DNA of 64,000 nucleotides from an uncultured Eubacteriales bacterium (lineage in GTDB: Bacteria; Bacillota; Clostridia; Oscillospirales; Oscillospiraceae). Below, one piece after another: positions 51,587 through 59,393 of the stretch; position 1 is the first letter of the stretch; every line of letters starts with the position of its first letter. The notes under the pieces were generated by a model. The model had not been told where the DNA came from. It saw only the letters and a program-made list of their open reading frames with translations, and did not search any database. Location of the stretch: positions 22,915-86,914 of the forward strand of contig UQZA01000010.1 in assembly GCA_900545515.1 (NCBI GenBank). Reading direction: 5' to 3'. Both the position numbers and the translations under genes were made by a program.

Positions 51587-52686
51587 AAGTTTTAATGGTA
51601 GAGCCGGGCAGACCGCCCTATGAAACGGAAATTGAAGGTGGCCTGAAATCATTGCAGGCTGCAGTTGGCGGAGATATTCAGGCAACCTATCCTTTTGATG
51701 ATTTGGTTGGGCTGATCTGCAATGACGAAAGCAAGCTCATGGGGCTGCCACTGAACCGGGCGCTCTACGACGAAACCGGGCAGATGTATGATATTGTTGC
51801 CGGAAATTTTTTGATTGTCGGTCTTGGCGAGGAAGATTTTACCGACCTTTCCCCTGAACTGATGGAGAAATTCAGTGAGCGGTTCAAGCGCCCGGAAAAA
51901 TTTTACCGGCTGGCTGGTGAGATCGTTGCGGTGAAACAGCCCCTCCCACTGGAGGAAAAAGAACAACAGCACTTTGCCGCGAAGGAGCCTGCTGGGAACG
52001 ATGCAAGGCTTGACGAATCTACGGACCTGGCTTTCGACTTAGATGAATTTTTCAGGCAGAACAGTGGAGCCTACGCAGACCTGTACCCGGATTCCCATAC
52101 GGAAAAGGAACGCATGGCGGACGAGCTGCTTTCAGGAGATACCGGAAAAATCCGCATGAGGCTGTCAGCATTTGAGCGGGAAGAACACATGGAGGGAGAA
52201 ACAGCGCCGCTTCTGGAGCGTATTTCTTCCTATGAAAAAGAATATAGGATCAGCGCCTATTCCATTTACCAGCTTGACTTATCGGACAACACAGATAACC
52301 TCCGTTTCATGTCTCTGGATTGGGTACAGGGCAAGGGGCTTTCTGTGGACCGGGATCATTACGAGATGGTCTATGCAATGCAGCGGGAACCAGGCGAAAC
52401 GCTGGAGGATATTTACAGGCGGTTCAATATCGACCACCCGGAAGATTTCAGGGGCCATTCCCTTTCTGTTTCCGATGTGGTTGTTCTGCATGAAAATGGC
52501 GCAGACACCACTTATTACGTGGACAGTATCGGCTTTCGGGAGCTGCCGGACTTCTTCGGTGCAGGAGCGCCGGAGGCAAAGCGGGATATTTCGGTACGGG
52601 AACAGCTTGACAATGCAAGGAAACAGGCGGCACAGGCAGAACCGAAAGTACCGGATAAAAAGTTAAAAGAGCCGGAAAGGAGCTGA
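51583..52686 (+). CDS. DUF3846 plus YodL/DUF4316-like conjugative-element protein
   Basis: 367 residues from TTG 51583, overlapping the previous stop. The N-terminal domain fits DUF3846 (MVEPGRPPYETEIEGGLKSLQ, GLICNDESKLMGLPLNRAL). A linker leads to a YodL/DUF4316-like domain (YSIYQLDLSDNTDNLRFMSLD, HSLSVSDVVVLHENG, YYVDSIGF). The end reads ISVREQLDNARKQA and a Lys/Pro-rich tail, a looser form of the shared motif. These domains are typical cargo of clostridial conjugative elements, with unproven function. Confidence 0.82.
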   Translation: MKVLMVEPGRPPYETEIEGGLKSLQAAVGGDIQATYPFDDLVGLICNDESKLMGLPLNRALYDETGQMYDIVAGNFLIVGLGEEDFTDLSPELMEKFSERFKRPEKFYRLAGEIVAVKQPLPLEEKEQQHFAAKEPAGNDARLDESTDLAFDLDEFFRQNSGAYADLYPDSHTEKERMADELLSGDTGKIRMRLSAFEREEHMEGETAPLLERISSYEKEYRISAYSIYQLDLSDNTDNLRFMSLDWVQGKGLSVDRDHYEMVYAMQREPGETLEDIYRRFNIDHPEDFRGHSLSVSDVVVLHENGADTTYYVDSIGFRELPDFFGAGAPEAKRDISVREQLDNARKQAAQAEPKVPDKKLKEPERS

Positions 52687-52692
52687 TGATTT

Positions 52693-53493
52693 ATGCTGAT
52701 GGCAGTACAAGGTCCGTATGCCCTGATGGTGCAGCCGGACGATATTCTAATCTCTCCCCGTGAGGTGGATGAACATTTTGGAACAATGGTCTGCTTCCAC
52801 TCCCGTTACGCGCTTGGCGACCATCACAACTACATGGATAAAGATGATTTCCTGCGAGAGATGTACTTAAACACGGTAGGCAATGACGAGCGCGGCATGG
52901 AACGCTATGAGAACATGGTAAATATGGTGTGGAGCCGGAAAATGACCGGTCCGAATCCTGATCCCCGCGCTGTGGATGATACCATGCTGAATGTGATTTC
53001 TAAAAAATATATCATGCTGCCGCTGTATCTGCTGGATCACAGCGGGCTTGCCATGCAAACGACCAGCTTTCATGATCCCTGGGACAGCGGGCAGGTCGGC
53101 TGGATTTATGTTTCCAAAGAGGACGCCCTGAAAGAGTTCGGCGGCGAAAAAATGACCGGAGCCATTAAGAAAAAAGCGGAGAACCTTATGCGCAGCGAAG
53201 TAGCGGTCTATGATTCTTACCTTCGCGGCGAGTGTTACGGGTTTGAACTTTACAAAAACGGCGAGCTCTCGGATAGCTGCTGGGGCTTCATGGGCGATCT
53301 TAACGATGTCTGCAAAGACATGGCGGAATACCTGCCGGACGAATGTAAGGGCATGGTGGAACGGCTGGAGGAACAGGAACACCCGGCCACGATCATCAGG
53401 ACGCTTTTGAAACACGCCAAAATTCAGGTGGATCAGGCGGCGAAAGCCTTTGAGCACGCGCCCCGCCAGCAGGTAATCGGTGATGCCCGATAA
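52693..53493 (+). CDS. Conjugative-element/phage-type protein of unknown function
   Basis: 266 residues, ATG 52693 after AAAGGAGCTGATG. Soluble, with distinctive blocks: DDILISPREVDEHFGTMVCFH, YIMLPLYLLDHSGLAMQTTSF, WDSGQVGWIYVSKEDAL and YDSYLRGECYGFELY. I recall this kind of sequence from conjugative elements and phages, but no function is established to my knowledge. Confidence 0.7.
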   Translation: MLMAVQGPYALMVQPDDILISPREVDEHFGTMVCFHSRYALGDHHNYMDKDDFLREMYLNTVGNDERGMERYENMVNMVWSRKMTGPNPDPRAVDDTMLNVISKKYIMLPLYLLDHSGLAMQTTSFHDPWDSGQVGWIYVSKEDALKEFGGEKMTGAIKKKAENLMRSEVAVYDSYLRGECYGFELYKNGELSDSCWGFMGDLNDVCKDMAEYLPDECKGMVERLEEQEHPATIIRTLLKHAKIQVDQAAKAFEHAPRQQVIGDAR

Positions 53494-53531
53494 TATGTTA
53501 TTACTATATCTTGTAAGGAAGGAGGATGCAG

Positions 53532-54002
53532 GTGCAGGAAGATATTGAACAAAGAACCATTTCCGTTACCGTCCAGGCGTCAAAGCTGACTGGACGGGTT
53601 CTGAAAGCAGCCATTGCCGCTGTGCTTCAAAAGATGGAACAGGAACGCAATACCCCAAAAGTTGGCCGCAACAGTATGAAGCGGCTGACGGCCAGGGATC
53701 CCGGCGCGAATACCATTGAAGTGACCGGACGGATTCGCTCTTTTGAGCGGTACGCCCGGAAACATCAGGTGCGCTACCATATTGAGAAAGAAGTCGGAAC
53801 TGACCCGCCTAAATGGACCGTGTATTTCAAGGCGAACCAGGCGGATGCTTTGACGGCGGCCTTTAAGGAATATACCCGAAAAGACCTTGCCCGTACACAG
53901 AGGCCGTCGCTGCTCTCCCAGCTTCATAAATTCAAAGAGCTGGCGCAGGCGCTTGGCCGTGACCGGGTAAAGAACAAGGAGCATGGAGGGCCGGAGCGTT
54001 GA
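53532..54002 (+). CDS. pcfB: PcfB-family (DUF3801) conjugation protein
   Basis: I prefer GTG 53532, which is six bases from GGAGG, over ATG 53526, which abuts it. The product of 156 residues has the DUF3801 pattern (ISVTVQASKLTGRVLKAAIAAVL, YHIEKEVGTDPPKWTVYFKANQADALTAAFKEY). In pCF10, PcfB helps bring the relaxosome to the coupling protein. The C-terminus carries RPSLLSQLHKFK with a basic tail, the motif shared by four other proteins of this element. The next gene, the coupling protein, overlaps this stop (TTGA). Confidence 0.85.
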   Translation: MQEDIEQRTISVTVQASKLTGRVLKAAIAAVLQKMEQERNTPKVGRNSMKRLTARDPGANTIEVTGRIRSFERYARKHQVRYHIEKEVGTDPPKWTVYFKANQADALTAAFKEYTRKDLARTQRPSLLSQLHKFKELAQALGRDRVKNKEHGGPER

Positions 54003-55843
54003 AAATAGATACCGATGCCCTGAAAAAGCAGGTGATCCTTCACCTTCCTTATCTTCTGTTCCTTTTGGTATTCGCTAAATTGGGCGAGGCGGTGCGCCTT
54101 GCCCCCGGAGCGGATGCTTCGCAAAAGCTGCTTGGGCTTTCCGAGGGATTTACGCTGGCGTTTCAGAGCATGTGGCCCGGTGCGGCGCTGGACTGGCTGG
54201 TGGGATTATGCGGCGCGGTTATTGTGCGGCTGGCGGTCTGCCTCAAAGGGAAGGACGCAAAAAAGTACCGCAAAAATGTGGAATACGGGAGCGCCCGATG
54301 GGGAAACAAAGCGGACATTGCCCCTTTCATGGATCCGAAACCGGAGAATAATATTATCCTGACGCAGACCGAGGGGCTTATGATGTCCGGCAGGCCAAAG
54401 AATCCGGCCCATGCCCGCAATAAAAATGTGCTGGTTGTGGGCGGTTCCGGTTCCGGTAAAACGCGGTTTTTTATAAAACCTAACCTCATGCAGATGCACA
54501 GCTCCTATGTCGTCACCGATCCGAAAGGGACGGTTCTGATCGAGGTTGGAAAGCTGTTAAGCCGCGGCACGCCGAAACTGGATAAGGACGGTAAGCCGGT
54601 ACGGAGCAGGAATGGAAAAATCGTATATGAGCCTTATAAGATCAAGGTATTCAACACGATCAATTTCTCAAAGAGTATGCACTATAACCCTTTTGCCTAC
54701 ATTCACAATGAGAAAGACATTCTCAAACTGGTAACGGTGCTGATCGCAAATACCAAAGGGGAAGGAAAATCCGGGGACGACTTCTGGGTCAAGGCCGAGA
54801 CTCTGCTGTATACGGCACTGATCGGTTATATTTATTATGAGGCTCCCACAAACGAGCAGAATTTTTCCACGCTGGTAGAAATGATAAACGCTATGGAGGT
54901 CCGGGAGGATGACGAGACTTTCAAAAATGCGGTTGACCTGCTCTTTGACGCGCTGGAACAGAAAGACCCCGACCACTTTGCGGTCCGGCAATATAAAAAA
55001 TACAAGCTGGCTGCGGGCAAAACAGCAAAATCTATACTTATTAGCTGCGGAGCGAGGTTAGCCCCGTTTGATATTAAGGAAGTCCGGGAAATCACCATGT
55101 ACGACGAACTGGAGCTTGACCTGGTCGGAGACAGGAAAACGGCGCTGTTCTTCATTATCAGTGATACGGACGCGACGTTCAACTTCCTTGTCAGCATGGC
55201 CTATACACAGCTATTTAACCTGCTTTGTGAGCGGGCAGATGACAAGTACGGCGGCAGGCTGCCGGTCCATGTGCGGTGCCTGATCGACGAGGCCGCAAAC
55301 ATCGGCCAGATTCCAAACCTGGAAAAACTGATGGCAACGATCCGTTCCAGGGAGATTTCGGCCTGCCTGGTCTTGCAGGCGCAGAGTCAGCTAAAAGCCT
55401 TGTATAAGGACAACATGGACACGATCATCGGCAACTGTGACGCCAGCCTGTTCCTCGGCGGAAAGGAAGAAACCACGCTGAAAAGCTGGAACTCCCTGCT
55501 GGGAAAAGAAACCATTGACATGTATAACACCAGCGTCACGAAGGGCACCCAGGAATCCCACGGGCAGAATTATCAAAAGCTGGGAAAGGATTTGATGTCG
55601 GTAGACGAGCTTGCCGTGATGGATGGCGGGAAATGCCTCCTGCAGATCAGGGGCGTCCGCCCCTTCCTCTCCCGCAAATACGATATTACCAAACACCCGA
55701 ACTATAAATACCTGTCGGATTATGCCCCGAAGAACGCCTTTGATATTGAAAAGTTTCTGTCCACAAGGCTGCCCGTCCATCCCGGCGAGCTGTACCGCAA
55801 TTATGAGGTAACTGCGGAGGAACTGGAGGCGCAGACTGCATAA
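53999..55843 (+). CDS. virD4: VirD4/TraG-type coupling protein (type IV secretion ATPase)
   Basis: 614 residues from TTG 53999. Two N-terminal membrane helices (about 8-28 and 55-75) are followed by the ATPase with Walker A GGSGSGKTRF (about 150), Walker B-like VRCLIDEAANIGQI (about 420), and the conserved SACLVLQAQSQLKALY and FLGGKEETTLK segments. It recruits DNA and proteins to the conjugation channel. It is coupled to PcfB, as in pCF10. Its presence makes the proteins encoded just upstream candidate transfer substrates. Confidence 0.95.
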   Translation: MKIDTDALKKQVILHLPYLLFLLVFAKLGEAVRLAPGADASQKLLGLSEGFTLAFQSMWPGAALDWLVGLCGAVIVRLAVCLKGKDAKKYRKNVEYGSARWGNKADIAPFMDPKPENNIILTQTEGLMMSGRPKNPAHARNKNVLVVGGSGSGKTRFFIKPNLMQMHSSYVVTDPKGTVLIEVGKLLSRGTPKLDKDGKPVRSRNGKIVYEPYKIKVFNTINFSKSMHYNPFAYIHNEKDILKLVTVLIANTKGEGKSGDDFWVKAETLLYTALIGYIYYEAPTNEQNFSTLVEMINAMEVREDDETFKNAVDLLFDALEQKDPDHFAVRQYKKYKLAAGKTAKSILISCGARLAPFDIKEVREITMYDELELDLVGDRKTALFFIISDTDATFNFLVSMAYTQLFNLLCERADDKYGGRLPVHVRCLIDEAANIGQIPNLEKLMATIRSREISACLVLQAQSQLKALYKDNMDTIIGNCDASLFLGGKEETTLKSWNSLLGKETIDMYNTSVTKGTQESHGQNYQKLGKDLMSVDELAVMDGGKCLLQIRGVRPFLSRKYDITKHPNYKYLSDYAPKNAFDIEKFLSTRLPVHPGELYRNYEVTAEELEAQTA

Positions 55844-55970
55844 TGCCGTTCCTGCCTGTCTAAACCCCGTGCTCTGGCAGGTTTTGCTTTTCCGCGGAAA
55901 GGAGGCTTTTTTGAGGATACGCGCCCCTCCCTGACAACTGAATATGTTCAGGTATTCCCTGATCCATGCC

Positions 55971-56017
55971 GCCCCTGTGCTTTTGCAGATTTCCTTTGAA
56001 GCACAGGGGCATTTTTT
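55971..56017 (+). terminator. Terminator between the coupling-protein gene and maff2
   Basis: GCCCCTGTGCTT pairs with AAGCACAGGGGC around 18 bases and is followed by ATTTTTTG. A weaker CTGCC/GGCAG hairpin with TTTTG precedes it near 55855-55888. Confidence 0.8.
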
Positions 56018-56078
56018 GTTTCCGGCCCCAAACGGCCACATCATAACACAATATTTCTGAAATTAAAGGAGGAACTTT

Positions 56079-56216
56079 ATGGCTTTTTTTACAAGTGCGA
56101 TTGACACCCTGAAAATTCTCGTGATCGCCCTGGGCGCCGGCCTCGGCGCATGGGGCGTCATCAACCTTCTGGAAGGTTACGGGAACGACAACCCTGGCGC
56201 AAATGCTCAAGTTTGA
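56079..56216 (+). pseudogene. Maff2-family small membrane protein, truncated
   Basis: ATG 56079 (AAAGGAGGA upstream) opens MAFFTSAIDTLKILVIALGA, one membrane helix, then EGYGNDNPGAN and stops at TGA 56214 after only 45 residues. From memory, family members are about 65-75 residues with a second hydrophobic segment after NPGA. The missing end, and the absence of the VirB6/VirB4 genes that normally follow, mark this as the break point of the conjugation module. DNA to the right is AT-rich and unrelated. Confidence 0.75.
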
Positions 56217-56295
56217 TAAAGAAGTAAAAATTTAATTTGCATAGATTGCCATTCCTACTATTCCGTAAATATATTGAGAAAAACTTATTGATACT

Positions 56296-56308
56296 CTACG
56301 ATGCGTAG
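56296..56308. promoter_or_regulatory. Candidate operator upstream of the HTH-desulfoferrodoxin gene
   Basis: CTACG-ATG-CGTAG is a 13-base palindrome about 60 bases before the start codon. It may be bound by the HTH protein it precedes. Confidence 0.35.
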
Positions 56309-56365
56309 GTTGTTTACTGACGGAGAAAATGTTATCTTAGAATATGCAAAGGAGAGATGTTTGGA

Positions 56366-56950
56366 ATGAATAATTATATTACCGGTGCTGCAATCAGGGC
56401 ACTGCGGGAAAAAAATCGCCTGACACAGCAGCAGCTGGCTGAGAAATTGTGTGTTAGCGACAAGGCTATCTCAAAATGGGAAACAGGAAAAGGCTTTCCT
56501 GATATTTCATTGATTGAGCCTTTAGCTAATGTGTTACAGGTATCTATACCAGAACTGTTGTCTGGAGAACAAATCATCAATACCAATCGCTCAGCAAATA
56601 TTTTGAAATCCAATCTTTATGTCTGTCCTATTTGTGGAAATATTTTTCACTCTACTGGATCAGCCATGATTTCATGTTGCGGCGTTACACTGCCAGCTTT
56701 AGAGGCAGAGCAGGCCGACGAGGAACATCAAATAAAATGCGAAAAAATCGAAGATGAATTTTTCATATCAATGCAACACCCGATGACCAAAGAACATTAT
56801 ATTTCGTTTGTGGTGTACTGCACCGGAGAAAGATTTGAGTCTGTAAAGCTCTACCCGGAAAGCAGTATCGAAGTACGCTTTTTCAGCCGAGGTCATGGAA
56901 CGCTGTATTGGTATTGTAATCATCATGGACTGTTTAAGAAACGAATTTAG
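56366..56950 (+). CDS. HTH regulator fused to a desulfoferrodoxin-like domain
   Basis: 194 residues from ATG 56366 (AAAGGAGAG about ten bases upstream; ATG 56357 is too close to it). The first 65 residues are an Xre helix-turn-helix (LREKNRLTQQQLAEKLCVSDKAISKWETG). The remainder looks like a superoxide-reductase family module: a Cys pair CPICG, then CC, then HPMTKEHYISFV, and WYCNHHGLF at the end. These match the HxM..EHYI and CNxHGLW positions of desulfoferrodoxin/neelaredoxin. A redox- or iron-sensing repressor is plausible. It is followed by a flavodoxin-type reductase after nine bases. Confidence 0.78.
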   Translation: MNNYITGAAIRALREKNRLTQQQLAEKLCVSDKAISKWETGKGFPDISLIEPLANVLQVSIPELLSGEQIINTNRSANILKSNLYVCPICGNIFHSTGSAMISCCGVTLPALEAEQADEEHQIKCEKIEDEFFISMQHPMTKEHYISFVVYCTGERFESVKLYPESSIEVRFFSRGHGTLYWYCNHHGLFKKRI

Positions 56951-56959
56951 GAGGAAACG

Positions 56960-57634
56960 ATGAAGGTAACTGTATTTAACGGAAGTCCCGCCGGGTGCAA
57001 TAGTGCAACCAATGTTATTGCCAGCGCCTTTTTGAAAGGAGCAATGTCAGCAGGAGCAGAAACGGAAAATATATTTTTAAGCGACTACCATATTACCCAA
57101 TGTCAGGGGTGCTTTGCCTGCTGGTTTAAGACACCCGGAAAGTGTGTTATGCAGGACGATATGGCACCACTGTTGCAAAAATATAATGAATCAGACATTG
57201 TGTGCTTCGCCACCCCGGTATACACATGGAATATGACCGCACTGCTGAAAAATTTTGTAGACCGTCTGGCACCCTTGAAATCTCCCAAGATTAAGGCGGA
57301 GAATGGAAATTTTGATTTGCATGACACCAAAGCAAAAACTCAAGAGTTTGTAATAATTTCAAATTGTGGCTTTCCTGGCGAAAACAATTTTGACGTGCTT
57401 CGTGCAGCGGTTGCATGTTGCAATCCTTCTCTTGAAATCTACCGTAATTGCGGCAAACTATTAAAAAGCAAAAAGCCGGAAATTGCCGAAACTATTGCTC
57501 GATGGTTGAATGTAGTAGAACAAGCAGGAAAGGAAATGACTACACAAGGAAAAATTTCAGAGATTACAGCAAAAGATTTGAATATGCCTCTCATGTCCAT
57601 TCCAGATTATGTAGCTTATATTCAAATGGGATAA
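56960..57634 (+). CDS. Flavodoxin-fold NAD(P)H-dependent reductase
   Basis: 224 residues, ATG 56960 after AGGAGG. It has the FMN-binding start (VTVFNGSPAGCNSATNVI), a Cys motif (QCQGCFACWFKTPGKC) and PVYTWNMTALLKNFVDRL, as in the iron-sulfur/NADPH FMN reductase group of anaerobes. Likely electron carrier or quinone/flavin reductase, in an operon with the HTH-desulfoferrodoxin protein, together a small redox response unit. AT-rich compared with the host backbone. Confidence 0.88.
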   Translation: MKVTVFNGSPAGCNSATNVIASAFLKGAMSAGAETENIFLSDYHITQCQGCFACWFKTPGKCVMQDDMAPLLQKYNESDIVCFATPVYTWNMTALLKNFVDRLAPLKSPKIKAENGNFDLHDTKAKTQEFVIISNCGFPGENNFDVLRAAVACCNPSLEIYRNCGKLLKSKKPEIAETIARWLNVVEQAGKEMTTQGKISEITAKDLNMPLMSIPDYVAYIQMG

Positions 57635-57660
57635 TAGCATTGATAAAAACAGGTGCGTAT

Positions 57661-57783
57661 AGCAAAGCCAGCCGAGCCAGTCAACGGTCAAGATGAACAG
57701 CGCATACGCGCTGCCGTTGACAGTCCCGTCCGTCTTTGCTGGTAGGCAATCAAGGGGCGACAGCAAGGAGTGCTGCCGCCCCT
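57661..57783 (+). ncRNA. Structured leader upstream of the sigma-like gene
   Basis: Three nested stems (AGCAAAG/CTTTGCT, GTCAACGG/CCGTTGAC, CAGCGC/GCGCTG with a 4-base loop) occupy 57661-57740. A second hairpin (AGGGGCGACAGCA/TGCTGCCGCCCCT) occupies 57753-57783, ending 28 bases before the start codon. It could be an RNA regulator or an element-end recombination structure. Confidence 0.4.
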
Positions 57784-57810
57784 CACATCATTCAGAAAGG
57801 GGGATTTTCC

Positions 57811-58269
57811 ATGACCGAATTTGAAGAATATCAAGAGCATATCCGATATACGCATAATGCTTTTTGCAGGATTGTTATTCGCCATGCGTCCATTGACGCA
57901 GCCCGCAAGCTGTATTCAAAGTGGAAACGGGAAATCTCCCTTGAATACCTGTCCGAAGAAAAATTCATGCCGTTTGCCACCACAGATGAATACTTTGCAC
58001 AGCCGCCGTCAAGCGAGGAATACCCATTCACGGTCTGCGGTCAGACCGTTATGTTGAGCAATCCAGACCTTGCCGCTGCCCTGTCCTCTCTCCCGGAAAC
58101 AGAGCAGGAAATCATCTTCCTGTACTTCTTTGAATATCTAACTCATAAGGAAATCGGCAAGCGATATGGACGGACACGCAGCACAGCCGGACGGCACATT
58201 TATCTTGACCTGCGCCGACTGCGGGAGGAAATGGAGGTGTTAGCCCATGAGCAGGCTTCTCCCCTATGA
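57811..58269 (+). CDS. Sigma-70-like regulator of the mobilizable element
   Basis: 152 residues from ATG 57811 (AAAGGGGGA upstream). The C-terminal half has a sigma region 4-type helix-turn-helix (LSSLPETEQEIIFLYFFEYLTHKEIGKRYGRTRSTAG). The N-terminal half is element-specific, without a clear region 2. Such proteins are common at the start of Tn916/Tn4451-family elements and may switch on mobilization or excision genes. The next small gene overlaps its end by 23 bases. Confidence 0.8.
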   Translation: MTEFEEYQEHIRYTHNAFCRIVIRHASIDAARKLYSKWKREISLEYLSEEKFMPFATTDEYFAQPPSSEEYPFTVCGQTVMLSNPDLAAALSSLPETEQEIIFLYFFEYLTHKEIGKRYGRTRSTAGRHIYLDLRRLREEMEVLAHEQASPL

Positions 58270-58444
58270 AACAATCGTACAGGCTACCAACGGGGAGCCG
58301 GAAGCGGTCAACGCCGTACTTGCCCATTATGCCGGATATATCCGCTATTACTCCCACATCTACGGACATTACAACGTGGATATGGAGGACTACATCAAGA
58401 CGAAGCTGATAGAAAGCCTATTTAAGTTCCGGCTTGACCGATAA
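58247..58444 (+). CDS. Small HTH-type conjugative transposon protein
   Basis: 65 residues from ATG 58247, overlapping the sigma-like gene. It matches the helix-turn-helix conjugative-transposon-like domain (LLPYETIVQATNGEPEAVNAVL, then HYAGYIRYYS). Regulatory partner of the preceding factor by context. Confidence 0.8.
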   Translation: MSRLLPYETIVQATNGEPEAVNAVLAHYAGYIRYYSHIYGHYNVDMEDYIKTKLIESLFKFRLDR

Positions 58445-58484
58445 CCCCACAACTAAATAACCGCCGCCGGAGGGCGGCACAACG

Positions 58485-58520
58485 AGCAGGAAATCAGCAA
58501 CAAGGTTTCCTGCTTTTTTT
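58485..58520 (+). terminator. Terminator after the sigma-like/HTH genes
   Basis: GCAGGAAA pairs with TTTCCTGC around a 12-base loop and is followed by seven T. Confidence 0.9.
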
Positions 58521-58679
58521 GCGCCCATTTTTCACCGGAGAGCCACCCCGCCGCCCTATTTTTGAAAAAATTTCCCGGTTCATTTGGCATTTTGAAAAAT
58601 CGTCCGTATTAAGCCATGAAAAGAGAAAATGAGAGAAAAATATCTGCCGCAACATTGGCAAAAAATATTTTTTCTCCGT

Positions 58680-58990
58680 CGTGGGGAATAGCGGGTAGCA
58701 AAGCCCTTTTGAAGCGTCTTGTTAGTGAGCCGCAGAGTTGGCATATTTCAATTTTCCGGCACTGATATAGCAAAAGGCTGCCAGAATACCCCGCCGGAAT
58801 TGTAGTGGTAGATAGAGGACACCGGAAGCCGCCACTCTCTTAGAGCAAGATTCTACCACAGTACCAAATTTCGCTAATCGCTCTATTTGTCCTGCGGGAA
58901 TCTTGTTGGGGAGTGCCTTCCCCAAACCCTGCTTTGCGGCTTGCGCCGCTTATCCCGCCGCTGTCATGCGGCAACCGAAAGGAGGTCAAC
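58680..58990 (+). other. Putative origin of transfer region
   Basis: This gene-free stretch before mobC holds a GTGGTAGA/TCTACCAC inverted repeat (about 58805-58858) and a TTGGGGA/TCCCCAA hairpin with loop GTGCCT (about 58911-58930), followed by GC-rich inverted GCGGC repeats. oriT sites of this family lie directly upstream of mobC and the relaxase gene. The part 58521-58679 is AT-rich, with nothing I recognise. The nic site is not identified. Confidence 0.4.
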
Positions 58991-58994
58991 GACC

Positions 58995-59393
58995 ATGCGA
59001 AAAAAATACAACACGCCCCACCGCCGCCATGTGGTAAAAACCCGGCTGTCTGATGAAGAACACGCCGACTTCATGGAGCGGCTGTCGGCATACAAAATCA
59101 GTCAGTCCGAGTTTATCCGGCAAGCCATACGGGGAGCGACCATACGCCCCGTGATTACCGTTTCCCCCGTCAATGATGAACTGCTTGCCGCTGTCGGGAA
59201 GCTAACCGCCGAGTACGGGCGGATTGGCGGCAACCTCAATCAGATTGCCCGCTGTCTGAATGAGTACGGCGCACCCTACGCCACCCTATCCGGCGAGGTA
59301 CGGGGAGCCGCCGCCGACCTTGCCGCACTCAAGTTTGAAGTCCTCAAGAAAGTAGGTGACGCTGTTGGCGATACTCAAACATATCAGCTCTAA
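58995..59393 (+). CDS. mobC: MobC-type relaxosome protein
   Basis: 132 residues from ATG 58995 (AAAGGAGGTC upstream). The N-terminal ribbon-helix-helix (VVKTRLSDEEHADFMERLSAYKIS, SEFIRQAI) and the conserved IGGNLNQIARCLNEYG segment are diagnostic of MobC. It helps the relaxase open DNA at oriT. The relaxase gene starts inside its 3' end. Confidence 0.93.
   Translation: MRKKYNTPHRRHVVKTRLSDEEHADFMERLSAYKISQSEFIRQAIRGATIRPVITVSPVNDELLAAVGKLTAEYGRIGGNLNQIARCLNEYGAPYATLSGEVRGAAADLAALKFEVLKKVGDAVGDTQTYQL

Larger units (their letters stand above)
42785..56216 (+). mobile_element. Partial integrative conjugative element, Tn1549/clostridial type
   Basis: Replication, polyvalent-protein and conjugation genes (DUF6017-like initiator, Toprim/DUF3991, metallopeptidase-bearing protein, DUF3846/YodL protein, PcfB, VirD4, Maff2) run in one direction. 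The left limit is set at the composition shift inside the truncated SirTM gene and could instead lie near 43850. The right limit is where Maff2 breaks off. VirB4, VirB6, relaxase and integrase of this element are not seen; they may be deleted or lie past the nested element at the right. Confidence 0.75.

Noticed and set aside
58722..58925. 67-codon minus-strand frame in the putative oriT region
   Set aside because: No ribosome site or recognisable domain; it overlaps the inverted repeats expected of an oriT.
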